Below are positions 21,201-31,817 of a stretch of 64,000 bases of DNA, piece by piece. Position 1 is the first letter of the stretch. Every line of letters begins with the position of its first letter. Source of the DNA: Bemisia tabaci (Eukaryota; Arthropoda; Insecta; Hemiptera; Aleyrodidae); the NCBI RefSeq assembly GCF_918797505.1, contig NC_092800.1, positions 19,091,313 to 19,155,312 on the forward strand, written 5' to 3'. A model generated the notes under the pieces. It was not told the DNA's origin, did not search any database, and saw only the letters and a program-made list of their open reading frames with translations. Both the position numbers and the translations under genes were made by a program.

Positions 21201-22537
21201 GCGATGAATTGCGATTTGATCGTATGCCAAAAAAAAATTCTCATGGTGAGAAAAGAATCGTAAGATCGTATGGTGTATCGGGTAAAAAGTCGCGATTTCA
21301 TCGCATGAATATGCATTAAAATCGCGATATCATCGAACAAAACATAGTGATAAAATTAGATAAAATTTCAATTGTACCGAACGAAATTTTACAGAGATGA
21401 AATTGCGACAAAATCGAGGATAATCGCCCAGATGTTGATGATCCCAGCCATTTTTTCGCAAAAAAAATCGTGAAAAAATCGCAACTGATCTCAAAATATC
21501 GCGATTTGATCGTTGAAAAGTGCTATCGAGCTGTAGCACAAATCCTCAACAAACTCACTTCAAATTACTTTCTCCCTAACGTCTCTCGTGTTGGGATGTT
21601 CTTCCTGTTGTAGGTATATCGCAATCACGAGTACCTCCTTGACGACGCCATCCTCACAGGCGAGGAAAGACGCACTTTCGAGCTCGTTCGCGATAAGACG
21701 GCTCCTCTCGCCTACGTCACCGCAAGCATCGGTGCGCTTTGCCAGTATCTCCATCGAAAAAACAACAAGAGCGTCATCCTTCTCATCGGCGCTTTCGAGA
21801 AGCCTTTTCAAGCCGCATTCCACAACAAATACACGGAACCAATGCGATCCTTGATGCACGACCTCCTATTCCCCGCTCTGAAAAACAACCCTTACCTCCT
21901 CAAGGCTGTTATCACGGGCGTCAGCATCATCGGGCAAGAAGCCCTCCTTGCGGAACTCCCCGAAGTGCGCCTCCACTCTGTCCTCAACGACCAGCGCTAC
22001 ACCGAGTTCTTCGGGTTCCTGGAGAGTGACGTGCGCGCTCTGGCGGCGGAAACTGGACTCACTGCCAAGCGCGAGCTCTTAGACACGTGGTACCGCGGAT
22101 ACGACATCAGTGGTACGTTGCTCTACAATCCGTTCTCCGTGCTTTCGTTCTTGAGTCAAGGCGGGAAGCCAGGGTTCTATTGGGTGCGTCATTCGCTGAC
22201 GGAGTTCGTGGTGAAGTTGATTTTCGCGATGTCCTCGCCCATGCGAATGGACTTCGACAATCTGATGTTCAACAAGAGTTTGGACAAGATGGTCTACAAC
22301 GAGATGCCGTACCAGAAGTTGGTCAGCCAGGAGGAGCCGTTTTGGACTCTACTTGTTCACAATGGGTACCTGGTCGCAAAGCCCAAGGGACCGCCAGGAC
22401 TTTACGCTGTTCGCATGCCCAACAAGGAGATCAGAGATGAGTTGTTTGACATGTGCAAAAAGAAGATAGAAGGAAAGATGGACGCTAAGAATCCGAATGT
22501 TTCTTACGCGAGGTACACGCCCTCGTATGCCAAGTGA
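18153..22537 (+). CDS. Gene A: secreted-type AAA-ATPase-like protein (PF09820 family), three exons
   Basis: Exons 18153-18215, 20205-20582 and 21614-22537, both introns phase 0, total 454 residues. Residues 1-21 form a signal-peptide-like leader. Residue 22 onward is the AAA-ATPase-like domain: LGVFDFADII...TYTDKSGFIK (28-51), Walker-A region ITRPRLFGKATALSML (63-78), Walker-B region VILLIGAFEKP (201-211), FFGF (279-282), WYRGY (306-310) and YNPFSVLSFL (318-327). Order and spacing match PF09820 proteins, which in bacteria have RPRRFGKT, LIDEYDKP, WYDGY and YNPWS. Here the Walker-A Thr is Ala (72) and the Walker-B Asp is Gly (206), so ATP hydrolysis is doubtful. The C-terminal nuclease-like domain of many bacterial members is not evident. 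It is the only intact member of the three-gene array; transfer from bacteria is inferred from family distribution. Confidence 0.88.
18897..20073. mobile_element. Palindromic element in gene A intron 1, interrupted by a CCCTGG element
   Basis: Outer ends GAGTCGACAAGAGAC and GTCTCTGGAGTCGACTC; arms share TTTTACTTTCGGGACTTCAA against GAATCTCCGAAAGTAAAAGA. An uninterrupted relative lies at 57269-57613. The CCCTGG element at 19107-19993 is inserted in its right half. Confidence 0.85.
19107..19993. mobile_element. CCCTGG-family TIR element, copy 2 (nested)
   Basis: 887 bp, opposite orientation to copy 1, with termini CCCTGGTAAAAATTGGC and GCCAATTTTTACCAGGG. It is flanked by AT on both sides. Comparison with the empty relative (AAGAAATTGTTG near 57540) supports a 2-bp target duplication. 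The central palindrome is at about 19446-19531. Confidence 0.92.
20205..20582 (+). CDS. Gene A exon 2 (Walker-A exon)
   Basis: 378 nt, 126 codons, acceptor GTCGCACAG, donor GAG|GTAAGC. It begins AQRKLPLGVFDFADII and ends EAAKTAIAISVGE. It contains the P-loop region with GKA instead of GKT/S. Confidence 0.88.
20659..20842. mobile_element. MITE in gene A intron 2
   Basis: Inverted ends AAGCCTGGGCCCGACGATCA and TGATCGTATGACCCAGGCTT enclose ~140 bp with internal TCTGATTGGTTCTGCGAAAA-type hairpins. Non-coding. Confidence 0.75.
21110..21530. repeat. GCGATTTGATCG-rich repeat in gene A intron 2
   Basis: Repeated and inverted GCGATTTGATCGT, AAATCGCGATATCATCG and similar motifs indicate an old palindromic repeat. 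It has no coding content. Confidence 0.5.
21614..22537 (+). CDS. Gene A exon 3 (C-terminal two thirds)
   Basis: Acceptor CTGTTGTAG before 21614, stop TGA at 22535-22537. It encodes VYRNHEYLLDDAIL, the Walker-B region and the diagnostic FFGF, WYRGY and YNPFSVLSFL motifs. The frame is fully open, 307 codons plus stop. Confidence 0.9.
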   Translation, partial: VYRNHEYLLDDAILTGEERRTFELVRDKTAPLAYVTASIGALCQYLHRKNNKSVILLIGAFEKPFQAAFHNKYTEPMRSLMHDLLFPALKNNPYLLKAVITGVSIIGQEALLAELPEVRLHSVLNDQRYTEFFGFLESDVRALAAETGLTAKRELLDTWYRGYDISGTLLYNPFSVLSFLSQGGKPGFYWVRHSLTEFVVKLIFAMSSPMRMDFDNLMFNKSLDKMVYNEMPYQKLVSQEEPFWTLLVHNGYLVAKPKGPPGLYAVRMPNKEIRDELFDMCKKKIEGKMDAKNPNVSYARYTPSYAK

Positions 22538-22539
22538 AG

Positions 22540-23300
22540 TGGAAGGATTCTTTATAGTACCGATTGGAGGATTGTAGAAGAACTCTTTCAAAGTTAGCCT
22601 TTTTTTGTCTCTTTACATATGCATACCTGTAATATTTTCTTTGACAAAGAGCCTCTGAAGCTTATCCGAACAAGACAGTTACGTGTGCCGTGGTATCGGG
22701 TTTTCATTTTACTTGATCTTTTAATTTTTACTCGCCTCCACAAACATTTTCAAAGATTTTGAGAGCATATAGAGGCAAAAAATTACAGTTTTGCTATTTT
22801 TTGTACAGAAATGTGGGTACAATCCGAGGGGAGGATAATTAGAGTGTATGGATAGGCAGGACTAGAGTGTTTTTGTATAATAGTTGAAACTAATCCATCG
22901 CTTTTAGGAGAAGATTACCGTGGAAAAGGGACGATTTCAAGTGGGTCGGGGTTTCCTAAAAAATTACCGAAAGTGCTCAAACTAGCTATTATAAAAGAAG
23001 AGACGGGGGGAAGGATGATACTGACCATTTTTAAGTTAACCATCTTCAATGTTTGACTGGTAAGAAACACATAATTTATAAGAAAAACGGAACAATCCAT
23101 CGCAGCCTTACAAGCATGCACGCACATGTCATTGATGAAAGTTAGTATGTCTATCATGTAATCTAATGACAATACTCTCTTATCAAAATTAGTGGCATGT
23201 ATTGAGACTATAGATTATTCTCTCTTATCTATCAATCGACCGGGCTCCATGTGGCATGCCTACTACAGCCGTCAAAAAAAAAACTGTAGCTCAACATTTG
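22540..23300. other. Gene A 3' flank and gene B 5' flank
   Basis: I see no canonical AATAAA within a few hundred bases of the gene A stop. From about 23150 the sequence is homologous to the gene A and C upstream regions (TCTATCATGTAAT, CTTATCAAAATTAG). Confidence 0.5.
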
Positions 23301-23400
23301 TATTTCATTTACGTCATGAGTAATTATTTTATTGATTCCCAGTCTCTCAGCTTGAGTTAATGTCAGTGTTATTTACGAAAATTCAAGTATATTTATCAAC

Positions 23401-23463
23401 ATGATAACGGAGATAACGTGCGTGTATACAATGTTAATTAGTGTTACTATTTGGCCCGTGTCC
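23401..23463 (+). CDS. Gene B exon 1 (leader, diverged)
   Basis: 63 nt ending at donor GTAAGTG. It encodes MITEITCVYTMLISVTIWPV plus S. The length and donor match exon 1 of A and C, and the hydrophobic core is kept although the sequence has diverged. Confidence 0.65.
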
Positions 23464-23940
23464 GTAAGTGAAGCTCACATTTTTTTTGGTTTTTTTACAG
23501 TTTTAACACAGTTATTGCTTCATTGATTCAATGAATACTTACGAATGAAAAGACAATGCATCCATTTACTTAGTGAAGTGTAGGAATAGGTATAATATAA
23601 GCATATTTATTTGAATGTATTTTGAATTTTTATCTGAACTCTCATTCAGATCAAGAATCCAGTTAAAATGATTTAATCAATCCATCGATTAGATATCTTT
23701 TAAATATTTCCATCTTTCCGTTTTTGTATAATCGTAGTTGGGAGCTCTTGTCAATAACGCTCTTACGTTTACCAAAAATGTCACAAGCTCTTAAGAATTT
23801 TCAGGTTAATGGTGTTAACAGACAGATGAGAATCGAGATCATCACGAAAAAGTACCACTGCTTTTTCAATAGTTTTACCATTTTTATTATGAATCCACGC
23901 AAAACGTTCTAAGACGTCTTTCTTGGTTCTGTCTCGCTAG

Positions 23941-24269
23941 TCACAAAGGCAATTTCCTTTGGGCGTAGTGGACTTCGCTGACATCATCGTGAACAACTTT
24001 ACATACGCGGATAAATCGGGGTTCATCAAAGCAGTTATGACGGACGAATCCCGGCTGATCCTCATCACCCGCCCACGACTCTTTGGCAAAGCGACAGCTC
24101 TCTCCATGCTCCGCTACTTCCTCGAGAACCGCATCAGCCCAGCCGCAGCCCTGAAAGTCGGGTTCCGAGATCTCTTCCGCGGTCTCAGCATCTCCGAGGA
24201 CACCGTCTTCTGTAAGGCCCACCGTGGACAATACCCGACCATCCTCTTTTCCTTCAGCAATGTCTATGG
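23941..24269 (+). CDS. Gene B exon 2, 5' part
   Basis: Acceptor TCTCGCTAG; begins SQRQFPLGVVDFADII and reaches SFSNVYG, where the retroposon interrupts it. Confidence 0.85.
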
Positions 24270-25881
24270 TTTTTTTTTTTTTTTTTTTTTTTTTAAATCC
24301 TCAAAAACATAGAGGGTAGTTTATTAGAAAAGATTACAGGTTGGAACCGGGGAAGACAGGGCCCCGGCCCGAAGGCCTACAATACAATTCTAATAAAAAG
24401 GTTTTTCGCCTTGAGGCATATGAACCTTGTAGAATAGGGGGGGAAAAAGGGACTTACATCAATGAAAGGTCTGAGTTTAGAAGTTAAAAGTTAAAAGAAA
24501 GGGCTGAAGAGTCAAATAAAGGGCTGAAGTAGAATAGATAATAAAACTGAAAAGGGTTGAAAAGGTCAGAGTTTGAATAACAAAAGTTAAAAGAAAAGGG
24601 CTGATGGGTCAAATAAAAGGACTGAAAGTAAATTTAAATTAATAAAAACTGAAAAGTCGTTAGAGTGGGCAGATAATTAATTACGTTAGTAAAACTAAAA
24701 GGGCTGAGAGAATTAAAGGTCTGAATAAACTGATCATTTTAAAAGGGCTGGGATAAAATTAAGGGTCTGAAAATAAATCAATGAACTGAATACAAAAGGA
24801 CAAGGGGTATAAAAGGGCTGAGATTAGAATTAAAATCTGAAAATTGAAATTGAAAAAACTGAAAAACTGAGATGATAAAGGGCTGAAGAGACACCTCCCC
24901 CAAATATATAGGTCTGATAATATAAATTGGAGGGGGAGGGGGGGCTGGCAACGGCGCAAGGAAGGGGAATAAAAAGACTGAAACTAAGTGTATAAATAAA
25001 ATAAATGACTGAAAAAACTAAAAAACTGAAACTAGGAACTAAGAACCAATCAAAGCAGGTGCAGCCCTTGGGTCTGGAAGCCCGGCGCCTTCCTCCAGGT
25101 TTGGAAACCCGGCAGTCTGCCACACCCACACTGTTCCTCTTTCGAAGGGGGGAGGGCGAGTACATGCTACGGTTCCAGATCCAAGGCGGTAACCTCTAAA
25201 ACTAATGTCTTTAAAGTCCAAAAGACCAAGTCAAAAGACCAGTCATCACTCGTTTGGTGAACTTTTCCAGTACAAGAGACAGGTGGAGGGCGGCCAAAGC
25301 GACGAAGATCCCGGGAAGTTGCAGGCACTAACGCGTATGGTAGACTTTTCCACAACAAACCAAGGAAACTTGAGCACTTCAAAGGGTACGCGGTTACCAG
25401 TACGTCTACTACGAGGCAAGGACTGAGAGCATTTTTGTAGAGTACTGAGCGTAGATGGTGAATGAAGAGACAAAAGCAAGATTGGTAAAAAGTCCAGCGG
25501 AGAGTAAAGATGAAAAAAGTAAACAAGGGTTCATTTCAGAAATGGTAAAAAAGCATAGCGGAGTTTAAAATTAAATCTGATAAAAATTAGACGGCAGAGT
25601 AGTGAAATGTGGCAGCAAAAGAGAGATAAGACCGAACTGAGAGTTACATAATCAAGTAAAAAAGGGCAAAAGTCTGTAAAGTCACAAAGAAAAATCACTA
25701 AAAATAAGAAAACCCGTTGAGAAAAGTGAAAATGAATAATACAGCCGAAAGCACAAAGAAAAAGGACACGTCTTGATATAAAATTAGGAACTGAAAGTTA
25801 AAAATTAAGGACTGAAAAGATTTGATAGACGGAGCGTTACATTTCGGGCTGTCACCACTCCTGGCGCCGTTGCCAGACCCC
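24270..25881 (-). mobile_element. Retroposed polyadenylated RNA (1.6 kb)
   Basis: On the minus strand the insert ends with AATAAA, about 30 bp further on, and then a ~25-nt poly(A) (read as poly(T) at 24270-24294). It is flanked by perfect 15-bp target duplications CAGCAATGTCTATGG at 24255-24269 and 25882-25896. These are hallmarks of LINE-machinery retroposition. The body lacks a convincing ORF; it is rich in GGGCTGAAAAG/ACTGAAAA repeats on the plus strand, so it may be a non-coding transcript or a 5'-truncated element of unknown family. A nearly intact poly(A) and duplications suggest a recent event. Confidence 0.88.
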
Positions 25882-25896
25882 CAGCAATGTCTATGG

Positions 25897-25945
25897 TGAC
25901 AAGTACGAGGAGGCTAAGACCGCCATTGTCTACTCAATCGGAGAG
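25897..25945 (+). CDS. Gene B exon 2, 3' part
   Basis: The last 49 nt of the exon (DKYEEAKTAIVYSIGE) continue the frame broken at 24269 and end at donor GAG|GTGTGT. Confidence 0.8.
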
Positions 25946-26019
25946 GTGTGTACGAATTTGCAGTTACGCAGTAAATGGTGTAACCCATCATGTCTCCATT
26001 TCCAGTTTTATCGTCATTA

Positions 26020-26660
26020 AATTAGCTAAAGGCGAATTTTCGCGAGTGGATTCGGTCGAGTTTTTCAACCATATTGGCAGGGTCGCAAACCAAAGGAGAA
26101 AAACATTCTTATGCAGTCGAGAACTAAACCCAGTTGCTTGATGAATTTTGGCCAACGTTTGCATCCATCCACTTTTCAACCCACCTTGGGGGGTGGCTCT
26201 AGGATTTTGCATGTGGTCGTCATTGCTGCAAGGCTCACTGTAAAAAAAAAACTCCGGCCGTGGGAGCCGCAATCACGGGCTATATAGACATACCGTCCGT
26301 TCCGGGCTCAAAGGCCGAAAATTCCGGCTGTCGGAGGCGTAGCTTCGATTGCTCCGGGTTTAGAGGCAGAAGATACGGCTCCAGCAGCCGGAATTTTCGG
26401 CCTTTGAGCCCGGAACGGACGGTATGTCTATATAGCCCGTAATCGCGGCTTCCACGGCCGGAGTTTTTTTTTTCCAGTGTTGAAAACCAAAATAAGGATG
26501 TAAGCGCACCGTTGCCCGGCAGAAATTTCGTTTTTTTGTAACGGAGGTTGGCAATAAGTTGAAATCTTCGACCGAATCCACTCGCGAAAATGTGTCTTAA
26601 ATTCCCTTCGTTAGGGTCGAACGCGATGAGCACGTCACGCACTTTATTTTAACTCCTGGA
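26020..26660. mobile_element. Outer foldback element in gene B intron 2
   Basis: The arms AATTTTCGCGAGTGGATTCG (about 26036) and CGAATCCACTCGCGAAAAT (about 26571) are inverted copies. The smaller CACTG-ended palindrome at 26236-26479 lies between them. Confidence 0.7.
26236..26479. mobile_element. CACTG...CAGTG palindromic MITE
   Basis: A nearly perfect palindrome: the left arm has AAAAAACTCCGGCCGTGG and the right arm CCACGGCCGGAGTTTTTT; both contain GACATACCGTCCGTTCCGGG or its complement. Terminal bases are CACTG and CAGTG. Likely a young insertion. Confidence 0.88.
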
Positions 26661-27498
26661 TGCAAACACTCCGGCTCCATGGACGTCCGTGTTGCATATG
26701 CACAGAACTGAAGGCGTTTTGGCTGTATCGGTACTCGCCGGTTTAATGGTTTTTTTTTTTACCTCTCAACTTATATCTCAGTCACAGTAAATAGTTGCCA
26801 GAGTTGCCTATTGTGCCAGTAAAATAAACCGCTACTGCGTTTTTTCGCAACTTTGTTAGTTTCCCGAGATATGCACTATTTAAATGCATCACAACGTTGT
26901 CGGCCCTCGAAATCGCAATAAAGTTCGATCTCTGAACATGACGTTTAGAGTTTCCCTCAACCTATTTTAGTTGGTCGTCTTCTGTTTGGATTTTTACTTT
27001 CTCGTAGTTCCCTTTGGGAAAACTAATTTTGATGATTAAGTCCGAAATTTTCATAAATCTTTCCTTATGAATCGCATGAAATTATGAAACGATGACCATT
27101 TGTCTCTTGAAAAAATAAAATGCGACAGTAAATCCGTAACATGACATGCCTAAATATGCACGTACATTATTTCCTAGGTGCAACGTGAACCTACATCACA
27201 AAGAAGTGTGGTAAATATATATCAGTAAATATCATACTATGCTCTGCTCTTTCCCTCCTGATATGTTGGCTACTTCTAGTTTTTCAATAAGAGAGTAAAT
27301 TACGACACGAAGTCTGCAACGTAGCAAACCAAGATACGCTTCTTTGCATTTTTACCGTCGAATTAAACCTTTCTCGCTCTCTTACCTTCATTTTTTCCGG
27401 TTTTTCTGTTCTTTTTTTAAGATCTAGGAGCATTTTTTTTCGCCGGTTACATATCGATTATCTCTCCGTATTTGAGTGTTTTATTCTGTCTATTTTAG

Positions 27499-28428
27499 AT
27501 ACACCGCCTCCATGAGTACCTTCTCGATGGTGATCTCCTCACGGACCAGGAAAAACGCACTTTCGAGGCCATTCGCGACAAGACGGCTCCTCTTGCAGAC
27601 ACCACGGCAGGCCTCCGCAAGTTATGCACTTATCTACACCGTAAAAACAATAAACCCGTTATCCTGCTCATCGACTCCTTCGAGAAACCTACCCAAACTG
27701 CCTTCTTCAACCAATACGCGGACCAAATGCAGTCCCTGCTCCACGACCTCCTCTTACCCGCTCTGAAGGACAACCCTTACCTCTACAAGGCTGTTATTAC
27801 GGGCATTAGTGTTATCGGACAAGAAGCCTTACTCGCAGAGCTCCCCGACATGCGTGTCTACTCCATCCTCGACGACCAGCGCTACACCGAGTTCTTCGGG
27901 TTCCTAGAGAGCGACGTGCGCGCTCTGGTGGCGGAAACTGGACTTACTGCCAAACGCGAGCTCTTAGACACGTGGTACCGCGGATACGACTTCTGCGGCA
28001 CATTGCTCTACAATCCGTTCTCCGTACTGTCGTTTTTGAGTCAAGGCGGGAAGCCAGGATTCTATTGGGTGCAAAATCCGCTGACAGAAACAGTAGTGCA
28101 AATAGTGTTCACTTTGTCAACGGCGGCGCGAAAGGACTTCGACAAATTGATGTACAATCACAGTTTAGAGAAGGTCATCCACGAAGATTTGTCTTACGAG
28201 AAGTTTGTCACCCAAGAAGAGCCGTTCTGGAGCCTACTTGTTCATTATGGGTACTTGGTTGCGAAGCCCAAGGGTCTGCCAGAGCTTAATTACACCGTTC
28301 GCATGCCCAACAAGGAAGTCAGAGAACAGTTGTTGGACTTGTGTAGGAAGAAATTTGAAGGAACTTTCGGCGCCAAGGATCCGAAGAAGTCCAACAAGGG
28401 GTACAAGCCCAACACCCGCGTAAAATAG
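27499..28428 (+). CDS. Gene B exon 3
   Basis: Acceptor TATTTTAG before 27499; begins IHRLHEYLLDGDLLTDQEK. The frame is open to TAG at 28426-28428 and carries the intact VILLIDSFEKP, FFGF, WYRGY and YNPFSVLSFL motifs. Confidence 0.9.
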   Translation: MHRLHEYLLDGDLLTDQEKRTFEAIRDKTAPLADTTAGLRKLCTYLHRKNNKPVILLIDSFEKPTQTAFFNQYADQMQSLLHDLLLPALKDNPYLYKAVITGISVIGQEALLAELPDMRVYSILDDQRYTEFFGFLESDVRALVAETGLTAKRELLDTWYRGYDFCGTLLYNPFSVLSFLSQGGKPGFYWVQNPLTETVVQIVFTLSTAARKDFDKLMYNHSLEKVIHEDLSYEKFVTQEEPFWSLLVHYGYLVAKPKGLPELNYTVRMPNKEVREQLLDLCRKKFEGTFGAKDPKKSNKGYKPNTRVK

Positions 28429-28603
28429 CATGAGGAGGTTCTTTTAGCTAGTATACCGGTTGCCGGGAGCATCTTCAGCAAGAATGACAAATGGTAATTG
28501 ATTTTGGCTCAGGTTTAACACTGAGGGCAGTGCTAATAACATCAGTGGTAGTTGGCAGTCTTGGACAGTGTCGGCCCGATCTGATAAAATTTTCAGTAGC
28601 CTG

Positions 28604-28875
28604 CGGGCTGATTATTGAAATTGATAGACAAAGCTATAGACAATGAAGACATAGGGCGTATGGAGCGATCCTATTGGTTGAATTGGATGGTTCTTATGGA
28701 CTAAGGGAGAAAATGATGGACTAACTGTCGGGTTGCTCGCGCGTTGCCGTTAGTTAGTCTATTACCCACTGCCTCTGTCCATTGCAACCACCAGCTTCCA
28801 CCAATAGGTTCCCTCCATATCCCTTTTGTCATTTTTGTCTATGGCTTTGTCTATCAATTTCAATAATCGGCCCGC
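28604..28875. mobile_element. CGGGCTGATTATTGAAATT MITE, copy d
   Basis: Best preserved copy of the family: CGGGCTGATTATTGAAATTG at the left, CAATTTCAATAATCGGCCCG at the right. It lies between genes B and C. Confidence 0.9.
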
Positions 28876-28914
28876 TGTATGAATAAGTCAGTTACGTGTG
28901 TCATAGACACATAC

Positions 28915-29225
28915 ATTTAAATGAAAATACTTTGCTGGAAAAGTTTCCGCATGGATCCCACCTCTCGAGATCTAGGATGACGTGAATGTAGCGCCTTAAT
29001 CGCCAAGAGATAACTATTCGAGCTTGGCGGTAATGTGGTGTTGCATACTTTCTAATTTGAAGGCGTTTTTCAAAATCGACTCCAGCGATCGAGGCTGGCA
29101 ATGCTGGTGTGAGGTTTTGACCGCCTTATCTCAATTTTGATTAATAAAAGTGTAGAATTTGTCGTTTTCTAGACGATAAAGCGTAACATTTCTACGTGAC
29201 AACCTTTCAACTCCTTAAATGTGAT
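28915..29225. repeat. Dispersed ~310-bp repeat upstream of gene C
   Basis: Matches 37350-37650 in inverted orientation. Shared blocks include TGGCGGTAATGTGGTGTTGC, GAAGGCGTTTTTCAAAATCG and TAGAATTTGTCGTTTC. Confidence 0.85.
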
Positions 29226-29495
29226 TTCATAGGAAACTGATCCTCGATGACACAACGTGAAAAAATTAGGTCACAAATGCACTCCCAAGTAGGATTTCAG
29301 CTGTCGCTCGAGCTTTGATTTTAATCAGTCTGTCTAGCATGTAATTTACTGACGGCGATGTCTTATCGAAATTAGAGGTGTAGCATCTGGACTATTAATA
29401 ATCACTCCTTATCTATCGATTGGCCGGGTCCCTAGTGGCATACTGTCGAGCCCCCTTGTTGCACCAGCTGAAGAGTTTAATATTCATTATTCATG

Positions 29496-29545
29496 TACGT
29501 CATGCATAACGTTTTCATTCATAATTTGTTCCCCAGTCTGAGTTG
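29496..29545 (+). promoter_or_regulatory. Putative proximal promoter of gene C
   Basis: TACGTCATGCATAACGTTTT and CCAGTCTGAGTTGATGACG are conserved, in the same order and at similar spacing from the ATG, with the gene A promoter. This is comparative evidence only. Confidence 0.4.
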
Positions 29546-29584
29546 ATGACGTCTCTTTCCCTAAGTCCCAGGAAATTCACCATA

Positions 29585-29647
29585 ATGGCGTCGAAAACGA
29601 CGCAGGTGTACGCGATTTTCGGTTTATTTGCCGTTGGGTGTGTTTCC
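29585..29647 (+). CDS. Gene C exon 1 (signal-peptide-like leader)
   Basis: It encodes MASKTTQVYAIFGLFAVGCV plus S and ends at donor GTGAGTG. Intron retention would add 27 codons very similar to those in gene A. Confidence 0.78.
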
Positions 29648-30477
29648 GTGAGTGAAAATTTTTCCTCTGTATGTGCACTTTTTGTCCCGTTGGCTCTGAG
29701 CTTTATGAGATTTTTAAAGTTGAAATACTAAAATAAGCAACCGTCAATCTAAAAAATAGTAAAGGTCGAGTAATTTTAAATAGATCTATCTTTTTTAATC
29801 GAATTAAAGTTTTTATTGATCAATATTGTAGTGAAATATCGACAATTAAATATATTATTATTATATTTATATCACTAAAAATATATTTAAAAAAGTATTC
29901 TTTAATTTAGTGCCCTTTGTCAATTAGGTATTCTCTGTTTTTTTAGGGAAACAGCTAAATTAAACCATAGAAGTAAACCAAGTTTCTCCCCCGTTTTATT
30001 AATAACCGTTAGGTAAAAATTACAAGTTATCCCTCGGGAATATGACCGTGTAAGCCCCGCACATACGAAACTGTCTAGGAGGAGGAGCTCGCGTCCTCCA
30101 GGACTCCAGCCAATACCACATGAAAAGCAAAAACTTTAATCAATTATACATCGGATTGTCTCTGATACCTAATTTAAAACTTAAAGACTTAACAAAAGAG
30201 AAAATTTTGAATAGGGTGGACGGGTAACCGAGTATTCGAGCCGACTACACTAAACCTAATTGCCTCATGTTAGCGTGTATACGGCCGGAATCATTTCAAA
30301 GGAATGTATTTTCGGCTGCAAACTAATTTTTAATCACCAGGTTTTTGTAATTACTGAAGCGTGATTCATACTCGAAGAATGTTGCTTTACATTGGTTTTT
30401 TCCATTTTTTCAACCAATGAAAGATCCATTGTTTTGTAACGTCTTAGATTCCCTTTTTTTATAAAACTGCCCAACCA

Positions 30478-30743
30478 TAATTGGATTGCATTTTGCAAAA
30501 AGGAACCAGGAGCATTGCAATGTTGCCAAGATTGTGCAAATTTTTTTGTCGTGGAAGAAAAACCTGATTATCCATTAACAGTTTCTATTTTACTCGCGAA
30601 AAACTGTAAATTTAAGACAAAATTAGAATGTAAATTTTACATTTTTTCATGGTTTCAGTAATTTGATTGCAAAGGATGAGAATTCACAATCTTAGATCAT
30701 TGCAATTCTTCTGGTTCCTTTTTGCAAAATGCAATCCAATTAT
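30478..30743. mobile_element. MITE in gene C intron 1
   Basis: Terminal inverted repeats of about 45 bp: ATTGGATTGCATTTTGCAAA at the left and TTTGCAAAATGCAATCCAAT at the right, each followed inward by AGGAACCAG or its complement. AT-rich, non-coding centre. Confidence 0.85.
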
Positions 30744-30809
30744 TCTCTCAAGAAGAACCTCCATTCCAAATAATTTTCAAGGCAACTGATTCGGTATTTT
30801 GTCGCGCAG

Positions 30810-31187
30810 GCACATAGAAAATTCCCACTAGGCGTACACGACTTCGCAGACATCATCGTGAACAACTTTACGTACGCGGATAAGTCGATGTTCATCAAGG
30901 CGGTGATGCGGGACGATCCCAGCCTGATTCTCATCACCCGTCCGCGACTCTTCGGCAAGACGACAGCTCTCTCCATGCTCCGCTACTTCCTCGAGAACCG
31001 CATCAGCCCGGCAACGGCCAAGAAGATCGGGCGCTTGGATCTTTTTCGCGGTACCAGTATCTCCAAAGACACAGCCTTCTGCAGGGTCCATCGCGGGCAG
31101 TACCCTACCATCCACCTTTCCTTAAGCAACGTCAATGCGGACAGTTACGAGGCCGCGAAAACCGATATAGCTCACTCTGTCGGAGAG
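30810..31187 (+). CDS. Gene C exon 2 (canonical Walker A)
   Basis: 378 nt, acceptor GTCGCGCAG, donor GAG|GTGCGT. Begins AHRKFPLGVHDFADII and ends EAAKTDIAHSVGE. Contains RLFGKTTALS. Confidence 0.88.
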
Positions 31188-31817
31188 GTGCGTACGAATT
31201 TCTTTAAATGAATCAGTACTTTCGCAAAGGGGCGGGAGTGTAATTTTTCAAACTCGTTTTTATTGCATTTTTTATGCTCTTTTTACGTGAAAATCGTGTA
31301 TTTAAGCGCCCATCGCTTGTGTTCTAAGAGGTGGACCCCCGCTGCTTTCTCGGGTAATCTGGCAAAAACAACCGGAGGGTTCAAAAATTCAGAAGAAAAA
31401 AAAGAAAGTTGAAAAATGGATGCGCTCCTTTTTAAAAAGAACTATTCCTAATGTTTTCAATGGGTCGGTTTCAGGAAGATAGTATGCATCTGCTGGTATA
31501 ATCCAAGCAGAAGCTAATACAGCTCTCGTATGTACTAGTACTCCGGCGACGAATGAGGAAAAATCCGCGCAACTGTTGCCAAGTTCCAGCAAATGTCCAG
31601 TTCTTTTCGGGCATCTCTTCGTATTTCTAGTATTAATGAGCTTGTTATTCTTATAATATTTCTAATATTATCATTGGGAAAATTTTGGAATCTTTTTTGC
31701 ATAATTTCTCGTATAATGCGCTTTTTAAAAATGTTATCAGAATATAATTGTTTATCCGCACTGAGGTTTCTTGTCTCATGATAAATTACTACTTTTTTGC
31801 TTGGATATACATTACAG

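Larger units (their letters stand above)
23401..28428 (+). pseudogene. Gene B: AAA-ATPase-like paralog, exon 2 split by a retroposon
   Basis: Exons are 23401-23463, 23941-24269 plus 25897-25945, and 27499-28428. Leaving out the insertion, exon 2 is exactly 378 nt like A and C, and the phases are conserved. Walker A is GKA as in gene A, but Walker B keeps Asp (VILLIDSFEKP). Exon 3 is open over 310 codons to TAG, with FFGF, WYRGY and YNPFSVLSFL. The insert adds poly-Phe from the poly(T) tract and then a stop, so the product would end inside the ATPase domain unless the insert is removed by cryptic splicing. The C-terminus is slightly longer than in gene A and basic (KKSNKGYKPNTRVK). Confidence 0.85.

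Noticed and set aside
24830..25526. Minus-strand ORFs of 111 and 119 codons in the retroposed insert
   Set aside because: Low-complexity, no domain, and overlapping frames; they do not resemble LINE ORF1, reverse transcriptase or a host protein.
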